NCBI RefSeq assembly: GCF_030506325.1
Contig: NZ_CP120683.1
Span: forward strand, 4,353,001-4,417,000
Direction of reading: 5' to 3'
Source: Tunicatimonas pelagia
GTDB lineage: Bacteria > Bacteroidota > Bacteroidia > Cytophagales > Cyclobacteriaceae
DNA: 64,000 bases
The notes beneath the pieces were generated by a model. That model was not told the origin of the DNA. It saw only the letters and a list, made by a program, of their open reading frames with translations, and searched no databases. Shown piece after piece: positions 33,523 through 42,178 of this stretch. Position 1 is the first letter of the stretch, and each line of letters begins with the position of its first letter. Made by a program: the position numbers and the translations under genes.

Positions 33523-35973
33523 ATGATTAGAAACTACCTCATCACCACCCTGCGGAATTTCCGCCGTAATTCGTTCAGCACCGTCATCAATATTCTAGGT
33601 CTCACACTTAGCTTAGCTTGTTGTATTTCCATTTATGCCTTCATTAAGCATGAGCATAGCTTTGATACTTGGCATGAGAAAGCTGACCGTACCTTTCGGG
33701 TAGTTGGTCAGTATAAAGGAGAAAGTGGAATTAGCTATCAGGGTCACGTTGCTTTTCCAATGGCCGAAGCGCTTCGCGATGAGTTTGCTGAGATAGAAAC
33801 AGCCACTCGGGTAGTGATGGGGCAAAACGTCAATGTGAAAATAGACAAAGAAAGCGGCACCCCCGCGATTTTTGAGGAAGATAACGCGGTGTTCGTAGAT
33901 GAACACTTCTTACAGACCTTTGATTATGAGTTACTCGCTGGACAGACGACGAACTTACTTAGCCGACCAGATGAAGTAGTCCTCACTCGAGAATTAGCCG
34001 ATAAGTTTTTTGGGAATGAGGTAAAAGGCGATTATCAGCAGCTACTGGGTAAAACCATCGTTATGGAGCAGCGTCCTTACCAGATTAGTGGTATACTGGA
34101 AAATGCCCCTCGTAACACCAATGTGACGTTCCGAATGCTGACGTCTATGCAAGACTACATTCAGCGTAGCGATAATTGGATCTACGATTGGAATCAGGGA
34201 AGTTCTGACTGGGCCACTTTTGTTACGTTACCCGAAGGGTATGATCCTACAGAACTGGAGGGTCGTTTGGGAATACTGGTAGAGAAAAATTATACTGAAG
34301 ATAGAGCCGCTCGTCGTAGCTATCATCTCCAACCCTTGCCCGAAGTGCATACCGATGAACGCTACGGAGGTACTGATTATGCTACTCCTAGTATCCTCAT
34401 TGTAGCCTTCATCACGATGGGAATTATCGTACTGCTTACGGCTTGTATCAATTTTATCAACTTATCAACTGCTCAGTCGGTGAAGCGGGCGAAAGAGATT
34501 GGCATTCGCAAAGCACTAGGTAGCCGCAAAAGGCAGATAGTGCTCCAGTTTATGGGCGAGACATTCATTATTACGGCAGTGGCCTCCCTGTTAGCGATGG
34601 TCATAGCCGGAGAGTTCGTTGATGCCTTTAATCAGTTTTTACTAGTAGTGTTAGACTATGGTTTGGCGTTGGACACCAGTGTTATTTATTTTTTAGTCGG
34701 GTTGGTACTGATGGTTACGCTAATGGCGGGCTATTATCCAGCTCGTATTTTAGCCGGGTTTAAACCAACGGAAGCACTTAAACAATCAATGACTGCCAAG
34801 AATACCGGGTTCGCTGGAAAGTTCTCGCTTCGTAAAACCTTGGTCGTTACCCAGTTCGTCATTTCTCAATTACTCATCATTGGTACTATCGTAGTGTCCA
34901 GTCAGATGAACTTCGTGCGAGAGAGTGATTTAGGATTTGCCAAAGAAGATATTGCGGTGGTGTTTATCCCACAAAAAGAAGAGCAAAATCTGGATACTTT
35001 CCGCGACAAAATTGTTGCTCAAGCTGCCGTAGCCGATGTATCGTTCTGCACTGGACCGCCCATGTCGGGTAGTAATAGTTGGACCGGCATTCGCAATCCG
35101 GCGCAAGGGGACGAGCGAGGATTTGGCATTGAGCGAAAACGGGTTGACCCGCAGTACTTATCGGTATTTGACATAGAATTAGTAGCCGGACGCAATTTGC
35201 GGGAAGAAGATCGAGTGTTGCCTGCTGATTCTTCAGATGAATACAATGTTCTGCTCAACAAAAAAGCCGTAGCCAAACTAGGTTTCACTAATATTGAAGA
35301 CGCTTTGGGTGAAACCATGATTACCTACGGTGAGACTAAAGCAACCATTGTAGGGGTAGTAGAAGATTTTTTCAACGCCCCCCTTCAAGATGAAATTCAC
35401 CCCGTGATGCTCCATAGCCAAGGTGAAAGTGTGTGGATGGCTGCCGTAAAGATGGCAACCCCTCAGCCCGTACAACAACTCACCGCCGTGGAAGAAAGCT
35501 GGAAAGAACTCTACCCCGATTACTACTATTCGGCCATGTCGCTGGATGAATACTTCGAGTACGGTGCTTTCTACGTGATTGAGGATGTAATGTACCAAGG
35601 CTTCCGTTTATTTGCCTTCCTTTCTATTATCATCGGCTGTCTGGGATTGTACGGATTGGTATCGTACCTAGCCTTGCAACGGCGGAAGGAGATTGGAGTA
35701 CGTAAAACATTGGGTGCAACGGTCAGCCATATTCTCTATCTCTTCACCAAAGAATTTGCTTGGTTAGTGATACTAGCCTTTGTCATCGCTGCCCCGCTGG
35801 GCTACTTTGCCATGCAAGCCTGGCTAGAGACATTCGTGTACAAAATTCCGCTCGGTATTGGCTACTTTGTCCTAGCTCTAGTCGCATCCATGCTAATTGC
35901 CCTAGTAACCGTAGGCTACAAATCACTCCGAGCCGCCACTGCTAACCCAGTTGATTCACTTAGGAATGAATGA
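33523..35973 (+). CDS. Large MacB/FtsX-type ABC transporter permease, paralogue 2
   Basis: An 816-residue paralogue with the same two-core, two-FtsX-domain plan: start MIRNYLITTLRNFRRNSFST, first helix group near 20-40, coupling motifs VKRAKEIGIRKALGSRKRQ and LQRRKEIGVRKTLGATVSH. It is the most divergent of the four by eye (long insert regions and the SLACCISIYAFIKHEH first helix). It is separated from its neighbours on both sides by ATGA/TCAT hairpin repeats. No ATPase nearby; substrate unknown. Confidence 0.93.
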   Translation: MIRNYLITTLRNFRRNSFSTVINILGLTLSLACCISIYAFIKHEHSFDTWHEKADRTFRVVGQYKGESGISYQGHVAFPMAEALRDEFAEIETATRVVMGQNVNVKIDKESGTPAIFEEDNAVFVDEHFLQTFDYELLAGQTTNLLSRPDEVVLTRELADKFFGNEVKGDYQQLLGKTIVMEQRPYQISGILENAPRNTNVTFRMLTSMQDYIQRSDNWIYDWNQGSSDWATFVTLPEGYDPTELEGRLGILVEKNYTEDRAARRSYHLQPLPEVHTDERYGGTDYATPSILIVAFITMGIIVLLTACINFINLSTAQSVKRAKEIGIRKALGSRKRQIVLQFMGETFIITAVASLLAMVIAGEFVDAFNQFLLVVLDYGLALDTSVIYFLVGLVLMVTLMAGYYPARILAGFKPTEALKQSMTAKNTGFAGKFSLRKTLVVTQFVISQLLIIGTIVVSSQMNFVRESDLGFAKEDIAVVFIPQKEEQNLDTFRDKIVAQAAVADVSFCTGPPMSGSNSWTGIRNPAQGDERGFGIERKRVDPQYLSVFDIELVAGRNLREEDRVLPADSSDEYNVLLNKKAVAKLGFTNIEDALGETMITYGETKATIVGVVEDFFNAPLQDEIHPVMLHSQGESVWMAAVKMATPQPVQQLTAVEESWKELYPDYYYSAMSLDEYFEYGAFYVIEDVMYQGFRLFAFLSIIIGCLGLYGLVSYLALQRRKEIGVRKTLGATVSHILYLFTKEFAWLVILAFVIAAPLGYFAMQAWLETFVYKIPLGIGYFVLALVASMLIALVTVGYKSLRAATANPVDSLRNE

Positions 35974-36030
35974 TGATTGATGACTAATGATTAATGAAGG
36001 GCATTATTCATTCATTCATCATCAATCATT
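35965..36030. repeat. AT-rich hairpin repeat of degenerate ATGA/TCAT words, copy 5
   Basis: Left arm ATGAATGATGATTGATGACT overlaps the last codons of permease 2 and its TGA stop (35971-35973). Right arm 36001-36030 (ATTATTCATTCATTCATCAT and following) overlaps the 3' end of the four-helix-bundle gene. The repeat therefore supplies stop-proximal sequence to both convergent genes. Confidence 0.6.
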
Positions 36031-36391
36031 CTCTATTAATTCTGCCAGAAGATTTGAGAATAGAGAAAAGTATTTTACAGATAGACGTGCATTCTTCATA
36101 CAGATCGTCAAACTCTGTTGAGCTAATAAATCTACTATCGTGCAAAAGGTTCAACCAGTAGCTTGTTTCCATTACCTCTTTGTAGGCGATGGACATCTTG
36201 GCCGAAAACTCAGCTTTGGAGATAGCCGCATCGGCTTCAGTAACATTTGCCCCAATAGAGGTGCCACTCCGCAATATCTGCTTAGAGAGTACGTATTCTT
36301 TTCTCTCCTTAGTAAGCAGCTTATAGAGCGTTATTATCTGAAGTGCAAAGCCATACGACTTTTCTTTAATAATATTCTTCTTCCCGTTCAT
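36026..36391 (-). CDS. Four helix bundle protein (23S rRNA intervening-sequence family)
   Basis: A 121-residue helical protein. LTKERKEYVLSKQILRSGTS then GANVTEADAAISKAEFSAKM and ETSYWLNLLHDSRFI are typical of the four helix bundle family first found inside 23S rRNA intervening sequences and now common as isolated chromosomal genes in Bacteroidota. The family may bind nucleic acid or form pentamers, but function is unknown. The gene is inserted antisense between permeases 2 and 3, an addition to the cluster. Confidence 0.9.
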   Translation of the reverse strand: MNGKKNIIKEKSYGFALQIITLYKLLTKERKEYVLSKQILRSGTSIGANVTEADAAISKAEFSAKMSIAYKEVMETSYWLNLLHDSRFISSTEFDDLYEECTSICKILFSILKSSGRINRE

Positions 36392-36430
36392 AGTAGGTAC
36401 AATCTACTTTCAAGATTTGTGCCTTACCTC

Positions 36431-36476
36431 TCATCACTACCGTCAATTCATCATTACTCACTAGTCATTAATTATT
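36431..36476. repeat. AT-rich TCAT-word repeat, copy 6 (single arm)
   Basis: TCATCACTACCGTCAATTCA followed by TCATTACTCACTAGTCATTA, ending at the base before ATG 36477 of permease 3. Only one orientation of the words is present; the matching left arm (copy 5) lies beyond the four-helix-bundle gene, as if that gene had landed inside one element. Confidence 0.5.
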
Positions 36477-38873
36477 ATGTTGAAGAATTATCTCAAAATC
36501 GCGTTACGAAATCTCGGTCGTTACAAAGTTTACTCCTTTATCAATGTGCTGAGTCTAGCGATTGGTATGGCGGCTTGTCTGGTTATTTTTCTTTTTATCT
36601 CGGATGAGCTAAGCTTTGATACTTTTCATCAGCAAAAAGAGCAAATTTACCGGCTCGACGAAGTGCAATCGTTTCCAGGAATGAGTCCGCAGAATGTGGC
36701 TTTGTCCATGCCAGGCATGGGGCCCAATCTGTTCAACGATATGCCCGAGATCACTAACTTCACCCGTTTCTGGATCTGGGGAGATCTTTTGTACGAGCGG
36801 AATGACTTACAACTGGTTATTAACCGTACGGCCGTAGTAGATTCTACCTTTCTGGAAATCTTCGATTTTGAGTTACTACAAGGCGACCCAAGTACCGTAT
36901 TGGATAAACCCAATAGTATTGTACTTACTGAAACTACCGCCCAAAAGTTATTTAATGATGACGAAGCTCTGGGAAAACAACTTGTGATTGGCGATGATAA
37001 CTATGCAGTTACTGGAGTGTTAGCCGATGTGCCGGAGAACTCTCACTTGCAGTATGAAGCCTTGATTTCTATCAATACGGTTACGCGAGAACGACCGGAG
37101 TTTAACGATCAGTGGGGAAGCAACTTCATGGTGACTTATTTGGTACTCGCTCCGCAAACTGATATTGAGCAGTTGGAGAGTAAGTTTCCCAAATTCTTGG
37201 AATCGCATATGAGCGAAGAGGCAACTACCTACTATACGCTTTTTCTTCAGCAACTTTCGGATGTACATCTAGGATCAATGAATATTGAGCACGACTATCA
37301 GAATTACCGCAAATTTGATGGTTCGTACATTAAAACATTTTCTATTCTGGCCTTCTTTGTCCTGATTATCGCCAGTATCAATTTCATGAATCTTTCGGTA
37401 GCGCGTTCTACCACCCGATCCAAAGAAGTTGGTATCCGCAAATCCATTGGAGCCTTGAAGCGACAGTTGGTTGGGCAATTCTTGGGTGAATCCGTGTTGC
37501 TTACTTTGATTGCGCTAGTATTATCACTGCTAATTGCTGCTGCCTTCATTCCTTATCTTAATGCTATCTCCAACCGTTCACTATCGTTGCTGACGATCCT
37601 CGATCATATGGAGGTAATAGTGGGAGTACTGATTGTGGCTTGTTTGGTAGGAGTATTATCTGGCTCATATCCCGCTCTGTTTCTATCCTCCTTTCAACCC
37701 GCTAAAGTGCTAAAGGGAAAACTGGAGAGCTTAAACCAGAAGTCGTTGCTGAGAAGTGGGTTAGTAGTGATACAATTTGCTACCGCTATTGCGCTGATTG
37801 TGGGTACGGTACTGGCTACCCAGCAACTCAATTTTATGAAGAGTAAAGACATTGGTTTTGATAAGGAGCAGATGATGCTAATTCCGATGAGCAATGAGGC
37901 CAACGAGCAGTACGAAGCGCTCCGTAACGAATTACTCGCTCACGCGGGAGTAGCCGGGGTAACTGCCTCGGGGCAACGGATTGGTAACAATTTTCATCAG
38001 ACTGGAGGAAAAGTAAAAACCGATACCTCAATCCACGAACTAACCATTTCTCAGGTGAATGTCGACTATGACTACCTGGAGGTGTACGGCATTCAAGTGA
38101 AAGATGGACGGGCATTCTCTCGTGAGTATGCTGACGACGCAGGCTTTAGCTTTATTATCAATGAGTCTTTAGCTAAAGAATTGGGGTTGGAAGATCCCAT
38201 TGGAGCGCAGTTTGGTTTTGGCTGGTACGATAATGATACGCTAGGCACTATTGTCGGTGTAACTCATGATTTCAACTACAACTCCCTTCACCATTCGGTA
38301 AACACGCTCGCTATCCACGTACACCCCGAGTGGGGATTCAGCGAGCTTTCGGTAAAGATACGTCCCGATAATCTTACCGAAACCATCACCGCTGTGCAAA
38401 GCACCTGGGAAACGCTGGTTCCTAACCGCCCCTTTGAATATTCCTTCCTGGATGAACATTTTGAGGAATTGTATCAGACTGATGAACAGATGAGCAAAGT
38501 GGTATCGGTAATTGCCGGATTAGCTATTATCATTGCCTGTTTAGGTTTATTTGGATTGGCTTCTATCGCTACGGAACAGCGAACCAAAGAAATTGGTATC
38601 CGCAAAGTGCTGGGGGCATCGCTGGTTCAACTGCTGGCTGTACTGTCCAAAAATTTCGTCAGCCTTATTCTGATTGCTTTTCTTATTTCTGTGCCTGTTA
38701 CTTACTATCTGCTGCAAGGCTGGCTAGAAGGCTTTGCCTTCCGTATCAACATTGGTTGGTGGGTGTTCACCTTTGCCGGATTCTTATCGCTGCTGGTAGC
38801 TTTAGTGACGGTTAGCTTTCAAACTACTCGCGCTGCCCTAGCTAATCCAGTAGACGCACTAAGGAGCGAATAA
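36477..38873 (+). CDS. Large MacB/FtsX-type ABC transporter permease, paralogue 3
   Basis: A 798-residue paralogue: start MLKNYLKIALRNLGRYKVYS, first membrane helix IGMAACLVIFLFISDEL, two MacB-like periplasmic cores and two FtsX domains with coupling motifs TTRSKEVGIRKSIGALKRQL and EQRTKEIGIRKVLGASLVQ. By eye it is closer to paralogues 1 and 4 than to 2 (shared DEHFEELYQ / DEDFDALFR region before the last domain and shared NPV-[DK]-[AS]-LRSE end). No ATPase nearby. Confidence 0.93.
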   Translation: MLKNYLKIALRNLGRYKVYSFINVLSLAIGMAACLVIFLFISDELSFDTFHQQKEQIYRLDEVQSFPGMSPQNVALSMPGMGPNLFNDMPEITNFTRFWIWGDLLYERNDLQLVINRTAVVDSTFLEIFDFELLQGDPSTVLDKPNSIVLTETTAQKLFNDDEALGKQLVIGDDNYAVTGVLADVPENSHLQYEALISINTVTRERPEFNDQWGSNFMVTYLVLAPQTDIEQLESKFPKFLESHMSEEATTYYTLFLQQLSDVHLGSMNIEHDYQNYRKFDGSYIKTFSILAFFVLIIASINFMNLSVARSTTRSKEVGIRKSIGALKRQLVGQFLGESVLLTLIALVLSLLIAAAFIPYLNAISNRSLSLLTILDHMEVIVGVLIVACLVGVLSGSYPALFLSSFQPAKVLKGKLESLNQKSLLRSGLVVIQFATAIALIVGTVLATQQLNFMKSKDIGFDKEQMMLIPMSNEANEQYEALRNELLAHAGVAGVTASGQRIGNNFHQTGGKVKTDTSIHELTISQVNVDYDYLEVYGIQVKDGRAFSREYADDAGFSFIINESLAKELGLEDPIGAQFGFGWYDNDTLGTIVGVTHDFNYNSLHHSVNTLAIHVHPEWGFSELSVKIRPDNLTETITAVQSTWETLVPNRPFEYSFLDEHFEELYQTDEQMSKVVSVIAGLAIIIACLGLFGLASIATEQRTKEIGIRKVLGASLVQLLAVLSKNFVSLILIAFLISVPVTYYLLQGWLEGFAFRINIGWWVFTFAGFLSLLVALVTVSFQTTRAALANPVDALRSE

Positions 38874-38906
38874 TATAGCGAGGGGCTAAGAGCGGGGTGC
38901 AGGGAG

Positions 38907-39470
38907 TCAGTTTTTGGCAAAAAATCTGTCTTCTGACCATTTTCGCGGATTATTCGTGATGTATCTCGAGATGTTACGAAACGATTTTTCGTTGCGGATT
39001 ACATGATCGTGGTACCGGGATTGCCAGGTAAAATTTGGTTGAACCCGCCGCGCCGATTTGGTAACACCAATTTTAAATCCCCGGATAATGGATGCCAAAT
39101 TTTGCGATTGTGGGCCAAATTTGTTTTTGGGTGTATTGGTCGACGATGCCCGTAGAAACGCAAGATTTTGCGTTTCTACCATTCGTTCATCATCCATTTT
39201 ATCAATAATGATAATTCCATGCACGTGATTGGGCATGATGATGTGGTTCCCCAATTTAACAAATGGGAAATGTTCGGGGATGGCCTGCCAGCAGGTATCG
39301 GCCATTATACCAATTTCCGATAATTGCATTTCACCTTGTATTACCTGCCCAAAATAATGTATCCTATTTTTGGTGCAGATAGTTACAAAATAAGCTGCGT
39401 TGCTTCCATAATCCCACCAAGAAGCACGAGCAGAAACAGTACGGTATTTACCACGAAACTTTTCATCCAT
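38907..39470 (-). CDS. REP-associated tyrosine transposase (RAYT, IS200/Y1 type)
   Basis: A 187-residue single-strand DNA transposase-like protein. It has the HUH motif in IIMPNHVHGIIII and a downstream helix with candidate nucleophilic Tyr (WQSRYHDHVIRNEKSFRNIS, then YITNNPRKW). ATG 39470 gives the usual family start (MDEKFRGKYR); a GTG at 39497 adds nine residues. RAYTs are thought to move or copy short palindromic REP sequences; they are usually domesticated single-copy genes. A perfect REP-like palindrome lies inside the frame (39152-39179), encoding VETQNLAFL. It sits antisense between permeases 3 and 4. Confidence 0.9.
   Translation of the reverse strand: MDEKFRGKYRTVSARASWWDYGSNAAYFVTICTKNRIHYFGQVIQGEMQLSEIGIMADTCWQAIPEHFPFVKLGNHIIMPNHVHGIIIIDKMDDERMVETQNLAFLRASSTNTPKNKFGPQSQNLASIIRGFKIGVTKSARRVQPNFTWQSRYHDHVIRNEKSFRNISRYITNNPRKWSEDRFFAKN
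39152..39179. repeat. Perfect REP-like palindrome inside the RAYT gene
   Basis: GTAGAAACGCAA, loop GATT, TTGCGTTTCTAC: a perfect 12-bp stem. On the coding strand it is read in frame within ERMVETQNLAFLRAS. The sequence closely resembles the GTAGAGACGC-type palindromes I recall as abundant dispersed repeats in Bacteroidota and cyanobacteria. Confidence 0.85.
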
Positions 39471-39627
39471 AACCAGACTAAAATACTTCCTTTCCACTAC
39501 CTGAATAAATGTGTAACAGGTAACTCCTTACCCGTGCAACCTTTTCTAAGCATCGACATCTAACTTATACAGGACTCGTATCCCCGATGAAATTCCGTCT
39601 TTTTGCCAACCTTATGCTACCAGTATT

Positions 39628-42048
39628 ATGATTAGGAACTATCTGAAAATTACCCTCCGCAATCTTGCTAACCAGAAACTGTATACATTTCTCAATGTAC
39701 TGGGACTGAGTATTGGCATTGCCAGTTGCCTTATGATTTTACTCTACGTTCATCACGAGCTTAGTTATGATGCTTTCCACGAGAAAGCCGAGCGTATTTA
39801 CCGGGTTGGACTTAACGGAAAAATTGCTGATCAGGAAGTATTTACTACGAATACTACTCCGCCACTGGCCTACACCGCAGTGGAAGAATTCCCCGAAGTA
39901 GAGAATGCTACTCGCATCTATACCCATTGGGGAAATCAGGTAATCCGCTACGGCGAAACCGTTATTTCTGAGGAAGATGTGTATATGGCCGATTCAACCT
40001 TCTTTGATGTATTCAGCTTTCCGCTACTTGCTGGCGATGCAGCTACTGCACTGGTTGACCCCACGAGCATTGTGATACCCGAAGATGTAGCCCGCAAATA
40101 CTTTGGTGATGAACCACCCTTGGGCAAAACCTTATTATTGGGTAGCGATAAAACTCCGCATACCATCACAGGAGTATTGGAAAAGCTGCCTGATAATTCT
40201 CACGTTCACTTTAGCATGCTTCGTTCTATGAGCGCAGTAGAATACAGTCGCGACGACGGCTGGTTCAACAATAGTTTTCAAACCTATTTACTCTTGCATG
40301 AAGGAGCTTCATCTGAATCATTGGAGGCTAAGTTACCAGGGTTGGTAGCTAAATATGTAGGGCCAGAAGTTCAGCAGTTCTTAGGAGTTTCGTTAGAAGA
40401 TTTTTTCGAGCAGGGAAATAAATATGGTTATTTTCTGCAACCGTTGCTAGATATTCATCTGCACTCCGATCTACAAGACGAACTAGAGCCTAATGGTGAT
40501 ATCACCTATATCTATATTTTTGCCGCTATCGGCTTTTTTATTATTCTGTTAGCTTGTATCAATTTCATGAATCTGGCCACGGCTCGTTCGGCCAATCGAG
40601 CTAAAGAAGTTGGAGTACGTAAAACACTAGGCTCCATGCGAGTTCACCTGATTCGTCAGTTTTTGAGCGAATCGGTGCTGCTCAGTCTTATTGCCACTGT
40701 GTTAGCTTTGGTAAGTGCAGGGTTGCTACTTTCTCCTTTCAACAATCTGGCTGGCAAAGAAATCTCTTCGGCACTCTTCGCCGAACCTTGGTTTCTGCTC
40801 AGCCTACTGAGCCTGATGCTCCTGGTAGGGTTACTAGCTGGCAGCTATCCGGCATTCTACCTGTCTTCGTTCCGTCCGGTAGAAGTGCTTAAGGGAAAAT
40901 TGAAAGCGGGAATGAAGAGCAGTGGAGTTCGAAATGTTCTAGTGGTATTTCAGTTCTTCATCTCTATTACACTCATTATCTGTACTTTATTGGTCTATCA
41001 GCAGCTAGAGTACACGCGCACCAAGAATTTAGGGTTTGAAAAGGAAAATATGATCATCATTGACGGAGCCTGGCGTCTCGATAAGGGAAAGCAAGAGGCT
41101 CTACGGCAGGATTTAGCCAGTCAATCGGCTATTGTAGATGCTTCCATCTCTAACAATGTACCTCCGGGGGTAAACAATACGACTATCTTTCGCAAGAAGG
41201 GGGAAGAGCAGGATATTTTAGTTTCTACCTACGATGTAGATTATAATCATTTGCCCACCATGAAGATTGAACTATTGGAAGGGCGTAATTTCTCCCGTGA
41301 TTTCCCGACTGATACAGCAGCTATACTGCTTAACGAAGCTGCGGTTCGAGAATTCGGACTCGATGATCCATTGAGTGAAGAGATTCGGTATTTCGGTGGA
41401 GGCGAGTATGGTTCACATTTGGATTTAAAGGTAGTAGGTGTTTTCAAAGATTTTAACTTCGAGACACTACGAAATAACATTCGCCCCTTAGCCTTAATGC
41501 TCACCACTCAAGGAAGTAAAATATCCGTGCGAACTGCTCCAGGCGATGTATCAGCTACACTTGCTACTGTTGAAGAACTCTGGGGTCAGTATGCTTCTGA
41601 AGAACCTTTCCAATACAGTTTCCTGGACGAAGATTTTGATGCGTTGTTCCGAGCTGAACAGCGATTAGGACAGGTTTTCTCGGTATTTACCGGACTAGCT
41701 ATTTTAGTAGCCTGTTTGGGACTGTTAGGTTTGGCGGCGTTCATGGCTGAGCAACGTACCAAAGAGATTGGTATCCGAAAAGTGCTAGGCGCTTCAGTAG
41801 CCAATGTAGTAGTACTACTCTCTAAGGACTTCACTAAACTAGTGGTCGTTGCATTCATCATGGCCATTCCACTGGCTTACTTTATTATGCAATCCTGGTT
41901 AAAGGGCTTTGCTTTTAAAATTAGCATCGGTCCCGGCACTTTTATTTTAGCAGGAGGTGCCGCCTTACTAATTGCCTGGCTGACCGTAAGTTGGCAATCC
42001 ATTAAAGCTGCTTCAGCTAATCCGGTGAAATCACTACGAAGTGAATAG
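39628..42048 (+). CDS. Large MacB/FtsX-type ABC transporter permease, paralogue 4
   Basis: An 806-residue paralogue: start MIRNYLKITLRNLANQKLYT, first helix GIASCLMILLYVHHEL, coupling motifs ANRAKEVGVRKTLGSMRVHL and EQRTKEIGIRKVLGASVANV, end NPVKSLRSE. Motifs and spacing match paralogues 1 and 3 closely, pointing to tandem duplication. It is separated from paralogue 3 by the RAYT gene rather than an ATGA/TCAT hairpin. No ATPase nearby; substrate unknown. Confidence 0.93.
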   Translation: MIRNYLKITLRNLANQKLYTFLNVLGLSIGIASCLMILLYVHHELSYDAFHEKAERIYRVGLNGKIADQEVFTTNTTPPLAYTAVEEFPEVENATRIYTHWGNQVIRYGETVISEEDVYMADSTFFDVFSFPLLAGDAATALVDPTSIVIPEDVARKYFGDEPPLGKTLLLGSDKTPHTITGVLEKLPDNSHVHFSMLRSMSAVEYSRDDGWFNNSFQTYLLLHEGASSESLEAKLPGLVAKYVGPEVQQFLGVSLEDFFEQGNKYGYFLQPLLDIHLHSDLQDELEPNGDITYIYIFAAIGFFIILLACINFMNLATARSANRAKEVGVRKTLGSMRVHLIRQFLSESVLLSLIATVLALVSAGLLLSPFNNLAGKEISSALFAEPWFLLSLLSLMLLVGLLAGSYPAFYLSSFRPVEVLKGKLKAGMKSSGVRNVLVVFQFFISITLIICTLLVYQQLEYTRTKNLGFEKENMIIIDGAWRLDKGKQEALRQDLASQSAIVDASISNNVPPGVNNTTIFRKKGEEQDILVSTYDVDYNHLPTMKIELLEGRNFSRDFPTDTAAILLNEAAVREFGLDDPLSEEIRYFGGGEYGSHLDLKVVGVFKDFNFETLRNNIRPLALMLTTQGSKISVRTAPGDVSATLATVEELWGQYASEEPFQYSFLDEDFDALFRAEQRLGQVFSVFTGLAILVACLGLLGLAAFMAEQRTKEIGIRKVLGASVANVVVLLSKDFTKLVVVAFIMAIPLAYFIMQSWLKGFAFKISIGPGTFILAGGAALLIAWLTVSWQSIKAASANPVKSLRSE

Positions 42049-42053
42049 ATCAC

Positions 42054-42136
42054 ATGGTGAAGGGTTGAAGGTGGCAATTGTAGTACATAGCATATAAAAC
42101 CTTCTACCCTTTGCCGTCTACCTTTCACCTTTCGTT
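42054..42136. repeat. Inverted repeat of GGTGAAGG-type words
   Basis: Left arm TGGTGAAGGGTTGAAGGTGG (42055-42074) pairs imperfectly with a right arm whose reverse complement contains GGTGAAAGGTAGACGG and GGGTAGAAGG (about 42103-42136). It lies between permease 4 and the sulfatase, in the same kind of position as the ATGA/TCAT hairpins but with different words. A -7-like TATCTTGC follows at 42147-42154. Confidence 0.5.
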
Positions 42137-42178
42137 TTCTTTTCTTTATCTTGCCAGACGACCTACGCTAAATTTTTT

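Noticed and set aside
36140-36607. 155-codon plus-strand frame opposite the four-helix-bundle gene
   Set aside because: It overlaps the start of permease 3 and reads through a hairpin repeat; composition is unlike a real protein.
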